DNA from: Ophiura sarsii | Taxonomy: Eukaryota; Echinodermata; Ophiuroidea; Amphilepidida; Ophiuridae | Length of the DNA: 64,000 nt | Assembly: GCA_035610835.1 (NCBI GenBank) | Contig: CM069447.1 | Coordinates: 24,458,161 to 24,522,160, forward strand | Reading direction: 5' to 3' | Shown here: one piece after another, positions 39,844-48,136 of the stretch | How the letters are laid out: each line of letters opens with the position of its first letter | Numbering within the stretch: the stretch's first letter is position 1 | Program-made: the position numbers and the translations under genes | Notes under the pieces: model-generated | What the model saw: only the letters and a program-made list of their open reading frames with translations | Told to the model about the DNA's origin: nothing | The model's database searches: none

Positions 39844-42800
39844 CTGGTTACGCCACTGAACCACTAGACACGCGATTGATCATGGTTTCTCTCTAATATC
39901 ATTCAGGGCAAACTTCCGATTATCAATTGCCCCTTAAACGACCTTTCAATACTTATTTTTATTATTCTTTATTCGAACATGACTGATACATCAATGTTTT
40001 ACAATAAAATATCAAAATAAAATTTTTTAAGACCATTTTTGACTTAAAAGATAATTATTTATGGCTAAATTAATTATTTAAGCATTTTGCTTCAAAACAT
40101 ATAACTCATCACTGTCAACATTTATGAGCTTTGGTCAAAACTTAGGGAATTATTCTTTCATTATGATTCATCAACAAATTTGATCACCCAACTTAAAATA
40201 AAGACGCTAGAGGCAAAAAACGACTTAATTTTGCGATCTATTTAATTTCACGAACATATTACTGGCTCAAAGTCACGAAAATAAATACCACACATTTTGC
40301 AATTTATGTTATATGATAAGTGGTTATCATTTCGACCTAATTAAATTATGAAACCACCTTACTGAACATACTGAAGTAGGTTCTCAATTCACACAAAAAC
40401 ATTACCAATTGCAAGAAAAGCAATATTGCTGGATCCGGCAGTATGCTGCCAGATTCGATAGGTTGCCGTTTTTGGAAGTTTGCCCTGACTGAATATGGGA
40501 TCAATCAATAAAGTGTGAATCTAGAGTGACCGAGTACAATGGCGAATCACCGTAGAATGGAATCACTCTGACTGATATTTTTAATCTTTTAGAATTAGAG
40601 AGTACTTTCCAGTAGACGTCGCATTCTCAAAATCTCAATACTCAGTAAGAACCATGTGTTTCTAAAGCATTACGCTACAAGGCCCGCTTAGCAGCGCTAT
40701 AAATTGCTGCCCTAAAAACCGGCACCAAATTTAAATATTCGCCTTCCATCAAAGCTGGTTGCTATATGACATAATTCTCGTGTGCAACCAACCGGCTGCA
40801 TTGCAACGCCATTGAGTAGTTTAAACGCATGAGCGTGGATGTAACATAATGGAAACTCACCCATGCAGTTAGCAAGAAGTACCACTCATACACGCCCCGA
40901 ATTTAAATATACAACCAGGCAATCCTCTCGTAGTAATTGATAACAATCGGTTTACCAGACCGAATTAATAGCGCTCCTAAGCGGGCAATTTATGTCATGT
41001 AACATGTAAAAATACTCAGAACTGACCCAATGTACATGGTGCCATCTCTGGAAAGATCCACTCTGACCAATTGTCATCAATATGTCTCTTGCGCCATCTT
41101 TAAAGTCTATAAAACAAGTCACTTTTTTCTGATTATATACTCATATGTGACCTACCTTTCCAACGAATTCCGTTTTAAAATCCCTATACTCTGCAGATGA
41201 AGTGTCTTTATATTTGGATGAGAACTTCCTATTGGTTATTCGTATCCGACCGCGAATCTTGACCAAATCTGTAACAAAATCAAATCACAACGAATCATCG
41301 TAAGTTGAATGCCGCTGTGATTGTGATATCATTGGCATTTTGTTTTACAAAATGGCTAGAAAATATCCAATAACCGACCCGCCTTTTTACACGGTGAATG
41401 TGCAATGGATGTGTAAAGTGCGGGTATGTGGTGTACTGTGTATTCATAAATGGGGCTTTTCATGAAAGCCGTTGTACAAGGAATAACAAATAACTTTCTA
41501 AATTTGAAACATCATTATGAAACATAAAAGAATATAGAAACCTTTATGTTATACATTGCTTTTGTTTATATTACTTTTTATACCTACACGTAAATCACTT
41601 CCTGAAAATAGAGACAGTTGTATAGATTTATTTTCGTAATTGGCACATTCCCGCCGTTAATGGCGTGGACTTGTTGTTGCTTACAACTCATCACCTTTTA
41701 AGGAACGGTCAGTCGCCTATCGCGGAATGATATCACTCATCGATCTGTAGCCAACGATTACGCCATCGATGACAAGAAAGATAACATGATGAATTAAGTC
41801 GATAGATACGTGTTTTTTTAAAGTGCATCTTTAGATATAATAGCGAATGATGTTTCAATTTTAAGGTTTGTTTAAGCATTTGACAGACAAGGTATACAAC
41901 ACAACATACAAGGCCTGGGGGAATCAGTCAAAATCATCACAAGTTACAATCAACAACTGATCGGGGTGAGTACCAACATAACATGTGTACCAAAGAATTA
42001 CTAATTTCGTCTTTCCTGGATCAAACCAAACAAACAGTGTGGTTGGGGAATTTACCAACACAAACGTGCGCCCCCAATAGCTAAACTATATACTCCGTCT
42101 GCGTTATGAACGTTGGCGACGCCTTACCTGTGTCAGTGAGTGGCCTGTTATTGCCTATAAGCCTTTCTTCTATAAATAACAATGACAAAAATAGTACGAA
42201 ATGATGAATGCAACGGATACCTAACACAAAACAAACAATCAGAAAACTGATACAATAGAAATGTATGTGTAATAGAGAAAGAAATAAAAAGACAAAAAAT
42301 AATAATAATTTAAAAAAAAGCTTTCTGATTTCTGATGTGAAATGTATGCCAAATTACAGGTAATGTGCGCAAGTACAAAGAAATGAAATGAAAATTACTG
42401 CGCACGTTTAAAGCGGACATCGGAGTACACAACAAGACTGACATTTTAACTGAAGGGATCCACTGAAATAGTAGGGTTTTCGGCCGCATTTCAATACTAC
42501 AGAATATTGTCTTTGCTATGCATAATGCAACTATATAGCACATTACCACCTTAACAAAAGCCATAGCTCACATACATAGGCGGTTTTTACGATTTTATCC
42601 TCTTATTTCAAACATAGGATACAAGCGATACTGCAGCAGCATGTGGGATACTGGGTGCCGGGTTTTTGACAGTTGGAAAGGGAGCCATGTATTAATAATT
42701 ATTCATCAGCGAAAAAACAGGGCGCAATTTTGCCATATTGCCACACGTACATTCAAATTTGCCCCTTTTTTTGCTCTGATGAAGTGCGCAGTAATTTACA

Positions 42801-45800
42801 TAATTATTTCAAATTGCTCAATGCAAATTTGTGTTGGTAATTCAGACTTCTCAATGGTTGAATGTCTTCTACATTTTTTGGATGATTATCGTTTTGGATG
42901 AAAGATTATTTTTGAACAAATTATAGAAGTTATAATCTCGTAGGATAATGGTTGAAACTTGCGTTCTTGACTAATCCCATCTGATCAATACAACATACAT
43001 CAGTAATGTACTTAGTCTTTGCAGGAATCTAATACGTTAATAACACGACACAATGCAGCTAAAGCAATATATGTTACGTTGTATTGAGCAATAGTATAGC
43101 TCCCCCTTGTTGTGTTGGCAGTCATTTAAATTGTATCATCTCTCTAACTGTTTGCGTGTTGATCATACGTCAGTTGTATTCATAAAAGACAAAGACAGTA
43201 CACACGCAACGAACATAAAGGACGCTATAGTTTAATCAGTTCCAAATTGGCGAGAAATATTCGGTTTGTATCTATCCGCGCGCTAAAGTAAACCAAATGA
43301 GTATGGCTTCACGCACGAGTCACGCATATGGTGCACAGTGCGTGTGTTGCCTTCATTCGTGCCTGCGTCCTTCTGTATTCATTCACTAGTGTAAGGAGGC
43401 TTCGCCAATTTGGAGCTGATTAAACAATAGTTAGAGCTGATATATCTTCAACGCGTCGTTTCAGACGTGACGTCAAAAGAAACCCATGATGATTGTAATT
43501 GATGTCGACTTCCGTTAATAAACTATGGATCATGTCTACTTTAAAATCCCTGACCGACAGTCACAACAGAGGTACTGCATTTTACATTATCTGTCGGTTC
43601 TTAAGATCCTCATACCGTATACCATTGACTTGCCTGACTCCACAGGCCAATTTGATAAAACGTGAGTTCTTTCCACAACCACTTGAATAACATTAATTTC
43701 ATCAACGGGTTTGTAGGGTTTGTTCGTCAGCGAAGTACAGAATAAGTTGATATTATCGTCATATCACATAACCTTATTAATATAATGGTATACACTAAGT
43801 TATTCAATAATGCGGATATAAGCTATTCGTTTGCAAGACAACTGAACATGAATTAAAACGTGGAATGGTCAAATATTTACATTTACTCTAAAAGTGGTAA
43901 TTTTCGCGCGATTAACTTTCGCGCTTTGCCGACTTTTAAGCCATTTCTCTTGTTTCTAATTGCGAGATTTGAAAGTTTATTACATAGAATTATACACATA
44001 ATAAATATGTTAACGTGTTTTTATTTTCACGGTTTCTGTTTGGAGTACGAAAAGCATGAAAATGAATGTAGCGCGAATATGTTCACGTTTACAGCATTAA
44101 TATAAACCTGTTCATAAATCATAATTGTGCGCTCACTTCTGCTGACATTGCGTCTCCTTGCATGTATGTGGATTGTTGCCATTTGGCTTTCATGTTAGTA
44201 TTGCTCATTCATGTTAGTATAGATGAGGTGACCGTTGTTTACATTTAGGACGCCCTCTGTTGATTTGAGACAAAACACACCGGGCAAGAGTTCCTATAGT
44301 TTACATAGGCCAGATCATGTTTTCTAACTAGATTGTGGTGTCACAGCAAATTGTTATCAAAACTGTCTTTAAACTTGCTTAGGAATGCTATAAGCTATCG
44401 CATTTCACACACAAAATTAAAAATAAATGAGTTTTACAATTCATTAGAAAGAAATTTCATGTTGTCTTCATTAACTTTACTGTATATTCTGCCTGGAGGG
44501 AATCAACAGAGGGTGTCCCATTTGTAAATACATGACGTCACCGGTCACACCATCTATTGCTATAGAATACTCACTATCTATCAAATACGTATCAACAATA
44601 TTATTCAGATTCCAAAGAGCTTGAGTTTACCGGACTGAGGGAAGACATACAATATTGAACCTACTCGGTGATATTAAGCACATTTTTAATGAGTATGAGA
44701 CGTGGTCTTACTTGAGAGCAAATTTCCACGGTATCACCATATATACATTGTTAAAACTTTAGTTGTACGACGATTACCAATGAATATCCCCGTAAGATAT
44801 TGAAAGTAATATCTAGACGATGTCCGATCCACCAATGCATCATACATGTTTGATAAAAGCATTGCTAAATTGTATGGTATAACGCGTTAATGTACTATCA
44901 TTAGTAGCACAAATCACATTGTTAAACATTTAAAACTGTTACGTAGGCTATAAAACTACGAATTACATTTTTTTTAGTTAACACTGCTGAAAAAGGACTT
45001 ACTCATATTTCGGTCTGGCAATTTGCCACTGACACATGTTATCTCTAACAAAATAAAACAAAATAATGAGATATACCTGTCGCTTTCATGATACAATTTA
45101 ATCAATCCGTAAATAGTGAATTTTGAGATTCATATGATTTCGTAGTATTTATAAAGTTACAGTTTTTGACAACAGTATTCATTTATTCATTATATAAATT
45201 AGTCAATTAATTTACACTTTATAATACACGAAACCGTACTACGCGGAGCACCGGGTGCTGGTAAGTGTACATTAGTATTAACAAATTCGAACTGCAAAAT
45301 CGAAAATAACAACAACCTGGAAGTGAGAAATGATAGAATTTTCTCGCGTTAAAGGACATTATTGCCGCCGAAAAGAGTTTCAATTCACATGTTATCCACC
45401 ATATTTCAGTTTCTTTCGAAGAAATTAAATAAGAAGCAATTGATGAACTAATTATCAGACGCAGAAGAAGACTTTTCGCGAGGGCACTTGGGAGATACTT
45501 ATTAATTAATTAAGTAAGTAATATGATGTCATCGTTTTCAATTATTTTACACTTATTTGTTTTCTCTCTTATAATGAAGTCGGACAATCAGGAAAGACAT
45601 TTCTGGTCTTATGAAATCCTCCAATTTCAGGAATTTGTCAACATATTTTATTTTTTATTTTCACCATAAAGTATTCCGTACTATAATTGCATTCACCTGT
45701 GTATAGTTGCGATTGTAGCAGTTAGTATTAATTCATTTATATATGTATTTCATTATTGACAACCGTTTCTGGAAAGACTAGCCATTGAACAAAGTGCTCA

Positions 45801-47688
45801 ATACCGTAAACGGTAGAGCTTATAACAAATCAGAGGTATAGACCTTCCGGAATATTATCGCTACTCTGAGTGTCATGGACAATCCCATACGGTCATGTTG
45901 TCCAATCATCAGACGAAAAGATGAGAATACACAATTAATGGTGTTAAAACTAGCGGTCAGAGTAACATTATATTCCAAAAGAGGTCAATACACAGAGGTA
46001 CAGACCTTCCGGAATATTATCGCTACTCTGAGTTTCATGGACAATCCCATACGGTCATGTTGTCCAATCATCAGGCGAAAAGATGTCTCTCTGATCGCAG
46101 GCCTTTGACCCATTGAAAATGAGAATACACAATCAATGGTGTTAAAACATGACCGTATGGGATTGTCCATGAAACTCAGAGTAAACTTACTTGATACTTC
46201 CTCATCTTCGTCATTACCTGCAACAAAATGCGAATGCGATATAATAAGGTTAAACAACCTGGTCTCCCTAAAACTAACACATAAATACAGGTATCTTTAT
46301 CTGATCATATGTGTCAGTTTAAGATACTAGAATATAGCGCCCTGTATAGCGCTAAATATGTTGACATTTTAACGTGATTCTTAATCTTTTCATATCTGTC
46401 AGTTTCAGATATTTTGACACCAGGGACTGTATATACGCGAAAATGTAACCAAATCCCCGGGTTGATTGATTGGATAACCTATAAGCGTAAACGCTAAATA
46501 TTGGATTTACTAGAATCTTTATCTATGTTGTCAGCGTTATTGCGCCCTCATTATGGAACGAAGCTAATCTCACACATATGATCAGATTGTGAAGCATTAT
46601 AAACCGATTCTATTTTTTAGTTTTTAGGGAGACCAGGTTGGGTGAGAAGAAGCGTGATATTGGAAAATGGAATTGTATAGCATTCATTTCAAGTCAGAGT
46701 TGTTCTATTATTAAATATGAGAAGACTTTTGCTTTGTAAAGTTGATGTGGGAAGAATCTAGAGCGTTTCTCTAATATTACCAGAAACACTACACATATTG
46801 CAGTGGCGGGGGGGGGGGGGGGGGGGGTGGGGGGTGGGGGGTGGAGGGGAGGGGGTGGGGTGGAGGGGGCGGGACAATATAAATTGTTACAACTTTACCT
46901 TTTTCAGAGGCATAGGTACATGTAGGTTCCGTAGGTACATTTGCCACTTCTACCATGCAATTCTTTTTGCCGGTTTTGGGACAACAACATCGCTACCCCC
47001 CCCCCCCCCCCCCCCCCCCCCCGGATTGCACCTAATGGTTTTGGGACAACCACATCGCTACCCCAACCGCATTGCACGTTAATGGTTTCACTTCACAGTT
47101 GTCATACGCAACAAGTAAATGGTTTTCGAAAGTATTGGAGGTTTTAAACAAATGAAGGCCGGTGTACGGGTTAGGATGTTAATGGTAAAGGACGTTATAG
47201 TTTTAAATACAGTACAGCAGGTACTCATGGGTTAGAACATCAAAACTTTCCCAATACTTCCCGGTTTTACCGAACCATTACTATTTTCAAATTGTGTTGT
47301 GAACTTGCTTCTACTGCAAAAAGATGTTACTGTATAGGATGTGCATCACTAGCAATTGCTTTATTACGTCCATGGACTTCCAAATTACATTCTCCCTAAA
47401 AAAACAGATGGATAGGAGAAGGGTTGAAATATTACTGGAATACTGGTAATTATTTTACTTACTTGTTAAAGAAATAGAAAGTCCGACAACAACACCAACT
47501 AACGAAAGAACAAGAATTAGAAGAACTAGATATGGCATCCGCCTTTTTGCTTTGACCACGGTCTCCCTAGAAACACCAAATGTAGAGCGCCGCCTGTGGT
47601 ATCTGGATCGTGAGTCATGTGACGGACCCACGTCAGTTCCCGGATCGAATACTTCGTCAGACGGTGACGGATACGTCGGGTGCTCCAT
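21450..47688 (-). CDS. SEA-EGF-Frizzled type II membrane protein, whole spliced gene (13 coding exons)
   Basis: Joining 13 exons gives 2142 nt, 713 residues plus TAA, with every junction phase matching. Domain order: cytoplasmic tail (1-52), membrane helix (about 53-73), acidic micro-exon (77-84), SEA (about 86-200), Ser/Thr/Pro linker (206-247), EGF1 (249-290), EGF2 (292-329), EGF3 (331-377), Frizzled CRD 1 (379-520), EGF4 (522-558), EGF5 (560-606), Frizzled CRD 2 (608-713). All modules from the linker to the last exon sit between phase-1 introns, the classic exon-shuffling arrangement. Frizzled CRDs bind Wnt lipid or related ligands, and SEA domains often self-cleave. The inferred role is therefore a cell-surface, possibly shed, Wnt modulator. 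Corin and MFRP also combine a type II anchor with Frizzled CRDs, but corin has LDLR, SRCR and protease domains and MFRP has CUB and LDLR domains. No protease or seven-helix domain follows here. Domain calls are sure; function is inference. Confidence 0.88.
22731..23062. repeat. Short dispersed element, related in style to 7.4 kb
   Basis: Starts ttccgggggaggggg and closes gaaccccccgggtctgaac, loosely inverted. The interior repeats gggtc, gggtct and tggtaaat phrases. No gene. Confidence 0.45.
23170..23198 (+). repeat. Poly-G run of 29
   Basis: Uninterrupted homopolymer. Length in an assembly is often uncertain. Confidence 0.95.
23354..23470. repeat. Small foldback repeat
   Basis: cccttgagctatagtccgg at 23354 and ccggactatagctccagggg ending at 23470 are inverted copies. 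Confidence 0.75.
23525..24125. mobile_element. Foldback element with arms of about 120 bp
   Basis: The left arm has aagggtacggg, gcgatttagcgtaaagtgat, acgccgttaaaagaac and atttagagtaacttccgat. Inverse copies lie at 23937-24090. A further partial repeat follows to 24125. Confidence 0.82.
24388..24531 (-). CDS. Exon 12: EGF-like domain 5
   Basis: Encodes residues 560-606 with six cysteines (564, 569, 575, 588, 590, 604). NPCLNGGTC is canonical, but the C5-C6 loop is extended to 13 residues (PETEDSHVFYGIN) against 8 in the other EGF modules, and the usual G-x-x-G is lost. Acceptor CCTCTATAG, donor GTAAGT, phase 1-1. Confidence 0.9.
24647..24662 (+). repeat. Poly-G run
   Basis: Sixteen consecutive G in the intron between EGF4 and EGF5. 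Confidence 0.9.
25465..25578 (-). CDS. Exon 11: EGF-like domain 4
   Basis: Encodes residues 522-558 with six cysteines (525, 530, 536, 545, 547, 556), motifs SPCSNGGTC and CRCPYGFGGLMC. Acceptor TTTGTACACAG, donor GTACTT, phase 1-1. It is the most canonical and compact of the five EGF modules. Confidence 0.92.
26699..26925. mobile_element. MITE with CTATAGTTT ends, copy 1
   Basis: Ends ctatagtttgatcagctcca and its diverged inverse. A centre of cgtgcgtgcg-type words. Pairs with 43225-43430. It lies 89 bp beyond the Frizzled CRD 1 exon. Confidence 0.78.
27014..27442 (-). CDS. Exon 10: Frizzled cysteine-rich domain 1
   Basis: A single exon encodes residues 379-520, a full Frizzled CRD with ten cysteines in family order: CEEV..P-G-C, NDVC, RVLCSLLNPEC, LPCRSLC, ASC, EEMCDNLPES and AIC. 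It keeps the conserved N-L-T sequon and PN..G segment after the second Cys, which forms part of the ligand-binding groove in Frizzled and sFRP proteins. The acceptor TGTTTAAG has a poor pyrimidine tract. The donor GTACTT is weak, but it keeps the phase-1 frame. Wnt or fatty-acyl binding is likely from family knowledge and is untested here. Confidence 0.93.
28806..29204 (+). other. 132-codon open frame, unrecognised, intronic and antisense
   Basis: The frame starts MFCAYTPYCLGILSPYF and is the longest on the plus strand outside repeats. It lies inside the intron between EGF3 and Frizzled 1, opposite in direction. No domain, signal peptide, membrane segment or splice signal convinces me. It is most likely a chance open frame. 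Confidence 0.12.
29935..30078 (-). CDS. Exon 9: EGF-like domain 3
   Basis: Encodes residues 331-377 with six cysteines (335, 340, 346, 359, 361, 370) and motifs NPCQNGATC and NYGGKMC. An acidic tail ELSLDNG leads into the Frizzled exon. Acceptor TCTATCAG, donor GTGAGT, phase 1-1. The opening FPDPC resembles IPDPC of EGF5, which suggests these two arose by duplication. Confidence 0.92.
30301..30321 (+). repeat. Poly-G run
   Basis: About 20 G with an A near the start, between EGF3 and EGF2 exons. Confidence 0.9.
30595..30711 (-). CDS. Exon 8: EGF-like domain 2
   Basis: Encodes residues 292-329 with six cysteines (296, 301, 307, 316, 318, 327). It has C-Q-H-N-G-I-C and C-E-C motifs and an aromatic-Gly before the last Cys (YFGDKC). 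Acceptor TCATTTTAG, donor GTAAGT, phase 1-1. It is the nearest in sequence to EGF1 (shared QHNG). Confidence 0.92.
31868..32872. mobile_element. Composite foldback element with three copies of one unit
   Basis: Two direct copies (31868 and 32034 onward: aaagcgctgtca then cacctagccgattt) and one inverted copy (32733-32872) share gtactagtacggtagcgcaa. The outer ends are inverted copies of each other. Includes the 11-bp satellite 32161-32211. Confidence 0.8.
32161..32211 (+). repeat. 11-bp tandem repeat, about 5 copies
   Basis: Unit catcgtcagga with minor changes, inside the foldback element. Confidence 0.9.
33050..33178 (-). CDS. Exon 7: EGF-like domain 1
   Basis: Encodes residues 249-290 with six cysteines (250, 255, 261, 277, 279, 288) in EGF spacing and the usual C-Q-H-N-G-M-C and G-Y-G-G-D-F-C motifs. 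The C3-C4 loop is long and acidic (DDKSDNDG). There is no calcium-binding EGF signature at the N-terminus. Acceptor TTTATTACAG, donor GTATGT, phase 1-1. Confidence 0.92.
34086..35330 (+). repeat. Dispersed repeat, second copy, split by later insertion
   Basis: Homologous to 10871-11330. Blocks at 34086-34150 and 35030-35330 flank unrelated sequence that includes the hAT-type element 34333-34766. Confidence 0.65.
34333..34766. mobile_element. Non-autonomous hAT-type element with perfect 8-bp target duplication
   Basis: Ends caagcatgtgcaacc and ggttgcacacgcttg are inverted. Near the ends are gggccgc-rich motifs typical of hAT elements. The 8 bases acataaag flank both sides (34325-34332 and 34767-34774). 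It contains a 73-codon frame with no transposase resemblance. Confidence 0.88.
35354..35597 (-). mobile_element. TTAA-flanked MITE, copy D, beside a splice donor
   Basis: Intact ends TTAA-CACTTTCCACGCGGC and CCGCGTGGAAAGTG-TTAA, in reverse orientation to copy A. It ends about 17 bp past the linker exon (35615), so it lies just inside the intron at the donor. Confidence 0.88.
35615..35743 (-). CDS. Exon 6: Ser/Thr/Pro-rich linker
   Basis: Encodes residues 206-247, including YHPTTPAPINASNPEDSTAT. It is rich in Ser, Thr and Pro, lacks Cys, and has one N-glycosylation sequon (NAS). This fits an O-glycosylated stalk between SEA and the EGF array. Acceptor TTGTTTTACAG, donor GTAAGG, phase 1-1. A TTAA-flanked element ends at 35597, only about 17 bp beyond the exon edge, very close to the donor. 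There is no domain homology; the call rests on frame, phase, splice sites and composition. Confidence 0.75.
36342..36686. mobile_element. Foldback element with gggtcggtcgg motif
   Basis: Terminal inverted repeats of about 45 bp begin attaaggccaacaacaaaaa and include gacttgccctttc. The interior is T/G-rich with ttgttgttg and tttgattttt words. Confidence 0.82.
36735..37227. mobile_element. Mariner-type MITE with TA target duplication
   Basis: Perfect 17-bp ends cgaggggcattcaataa, each flanked by TA. The inverted arms extend about 145 bp with differences (gtgacatgtgtcaataaaat, cacgtgggtcatttttatca). The end sequence is of the type known from mariner elements. No transposase. Confidence 0.85.
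37366..37544 (-). CDS. Exon 5: SEA domain, C-terminal part with Gly-Ser site
   Basis: Encodes residues 146-204. It opens SGSLFVSFEVDLEP, the counterpart of the G-S-V-V-V turn where mucin-type SEA domains self-cleave between Gly and Ser. Here that is G147-S148-L-F-V, so the nucleophilic Ser is kept. A helix (YAEHTHNRIYNYMVRQIEKG) and final strand follow. Acceptor TTTCACACAG, donor GTAAGT, phase 2 in and 1 out. Cleavage would leave two non-covalent halves and could release the EGF/Frizzled ectodomain. Conservation of the site is seen; autoproteolysis is inferred. Confidence 0.86.
37810..38630. mobile_element. Foldback element in the SEA intron, arms of about 170 bp
   Basis: Left-arm words (aatagtaggagcccc, ggtttgacccctgacctctg, gagcaggac type) recur inverted at 38480-38630. 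It sits between the two SEA exons 37366-37544 and 38723-38790. Confidence 0.78.
38723..38790 (-). CDS. Exon 4: SEA domain, middle part
   Basis: A 68-nt exon encodes residues 123-144 (MDAIYKRSDFKEMYI followed by QTTIIEI), the middle helix and strand of the SEA fold leading to the cleavage loop. Acceptor ATCATTACACAG, donor GTAAGT. Phase 0 in and phase 2 out is what exons 3 and 5 need. It was found by searching the gap for the missing SEA middle, and the fit in length, phase and sequence is strong. Confidence 0.82.
38841..39003 (+). repeat. Dispersed repeat, copy 1
   Basis: Matches 51163-51310: gcgccctcaatt, gggatttgtaaa/tat, aatcagccct and acaacaaaacgtcgatt blocks. The flanking 39080-39235 also matches 52840-52975. 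Confidence 0.7.
39238..39842 (+). repeat. Nested satellite ending in long C-runs
   Basis: A roughly 105-bp unit (caataggatacgcccggttg, tttcatttggaggggcaagc, then a C-run) occurs five times, one partial. The lead sequence ttaattaagactaagtgatt is repeated at 39238 and 39557. C-runs reach about 37. False open frames repeat MSFIWRGKRRARVPR. Confidence 0.88.
40682..40986. mobile_element. MITE with GCCCGCTTAGCAGCGCTAT ends, copy 1
   Basis: Ends gcccgcttagcagcgctat and atagcgctcctaagcgggc. About 90% like 58274-58587. Lies in the intron between SEA exons 3 and 4. Confidence 0.85.
41156..41268 (-). CDS. Exon 3: SEA domain, first part
   Basis: Encodes residues 86-122, starting LVKIRGRIRITNRKFSSKY and ending EYRDFKTEFVGK. 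The pattern matches the first strand and helix of SEA domains (F.G.[FI][RK]ITN..[FY]S..[LY]KD..S.EY..F). Acceptor TTGTTACAG, donor GTAGGT. It enters in phase 1 and leaves in phase 0, which fits exon 2 (or exon 1 directly) and exon 4. Confidence 0.85.
43225..43430. mobile_element. MITE with CTATAGTTT ends, copy 2
   Basis: Ends ctatagtttaatcagttcca and ggagctgattaaacaatag (inverse), with the same GC-rich cgcacgagtcacgc centre as copy 1. Confidence 0.78.
45836..46185. repeat. Direct and inverted repeat beside the micro-exon
   Basis: A unit containing gtcatggacaatcccatacg and gaatattatcgctactctga occurs directly at 45838 and 46002. Part of it is inverted at 46147-46182, ending just before the donor of micro-exon 46191-46217. 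Confidence 0.8.
46191..46217 (-). CDS. Exon 2: 27-nt acidic micro-exon
   Basis: A 27-nt segment lies between a TTTTGTTGCAG acceptor and a GTAAGT donor. It reads as two closing bases, NDEDEEVS, and one opening base, so it is symmetric (phase 1-1) and fits both neighbours. It places an acidic spacer between the membrane helix and the SEA domain. Being symmetric, it can be skipped without changing frame, so it is a natural candidate for alternative splicing. An inverted-repeat arm ends about 10 bp past the donor. It is too short for homology support, and the case rests on splice signals and phase only. Confidence 0.62.
46807..46875 (+). repeat. G-rich run
   Basis: About 21 G, then ggtggggg-type repeats. 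Opposes the C-run 46996-47022 to form a G/C inverted pair. Confidence 0.9.
46996..47022 (+). repeat. Poly-C run of 27
   Basis: Flanked by a duplicated phrase gggacaacaacatcgctacc and gggacaaccacatcgctacc, an imperfect direct repeat of about 55 bp. Confidence 0.93.
47463..47688 (-). CDS. Exon 1: cytoplasmic tail and signal-anchor helix
   Basis: Encodes residues 1-75, starting MEHPTYPSPSDEV. A basic stretch (RYHRRRST, later KAKRR) comes directly before a hydrophobic helix (MPYLVLLILVLSLVGVVVGL). There is no cleavable signal peptide, so positive-inside logic gives N-in/C-out, type II topology. RRRST resembles a basophilic kinase site. The donor after ACA-A is GTAAGT (phase 1). The exon itself starts at 47700 after a TTTCACAG acceptor, leaving 12 nt before this ATG. 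A further exon must therefore lie upstream, either non-coding or the one proposed at 57244-57414. The 12 nt are open in frame (VTVL), so the ATG is a choice, and its context is weak apart from G at +4. Confidence 0.82.
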
Positions 47689-47700
47689 TAAAACGGTGAC
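47689..47700 (-). other. 12 nt between splice acceptor and the exon-1 ATG
   Basis: The acceptor TTATTTCTTTCACAG ends at 47701. The 12 nt that follow are open in the exon-1 frame. They are 5' untranslated if translation starts at 47688, or coding (VTVL) if exon 57244-57414 is joined. Confidence 0.6.
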
Positions 47701-48136
47701 CTGTGAAAGAAATAATAATTGCAGAAAAGAATATAGAACAAAGTTCAAAACCACTGCAATAAAGACACTATGACCTGAAATAGAATGTGCATGTACTATT
47801 ATTTCAATATACCCGTGCTATAGCTCGTGCAAAATCGACATTTGTACCGTTGAAGGTTGTATAGGTTCCATTTGAACATTTCAATGTAGTTATGAATGTT
47901 TACCTTTTCAAAATTAATATAATAACGTCGGTAAATATTGTTTAAACTCAACCCCACATCACTTGTGTAACCTTATTAATTTAATTTCGTACCGGATTGT
48001 GGAAAAAAAACATGATTTGTTCACAATGGCATACTAATTTGTTAGGTCTAGGCGATCAATTCCAAAAAATGTTAAACAAATATTCATGCCTTAAAACAAC
48101 ATATTATAATGCTTGTATATATATAAAAATATTTCT

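Larger units (their letters stand above)
21773..47462 (-). other. Introns of the SEA-EGF-Frizzled gene
   Basis: Twelve introns of 516 to 4922 bp. Recognisable contents are listed separately: inverted-repeat elements, a hAT-type and a mariner-type element, G/C runs and a C-rich satellite. Stretches with nothing I can name: 21773-22730, 25580-26690, 27810-29930 apart from an unrecognised 132-codon open frame on the opposite strand (28806-29204), 30712-31860, 32880-33690, 39890-40670, 41270-43220 and 43431-45830. I looked for extra phase-1 exons in these and saw none with both splice signals and domain sequence. Confidence 0.5.

Noticed and set aside
39349..39896. Open frames repeating MSFIWRGKRRARVPR, as if a repeat protein
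   Set aside because: They follow the DNA satellite unit and end in poly-C giving poly-Pro. No splice sites or domain.
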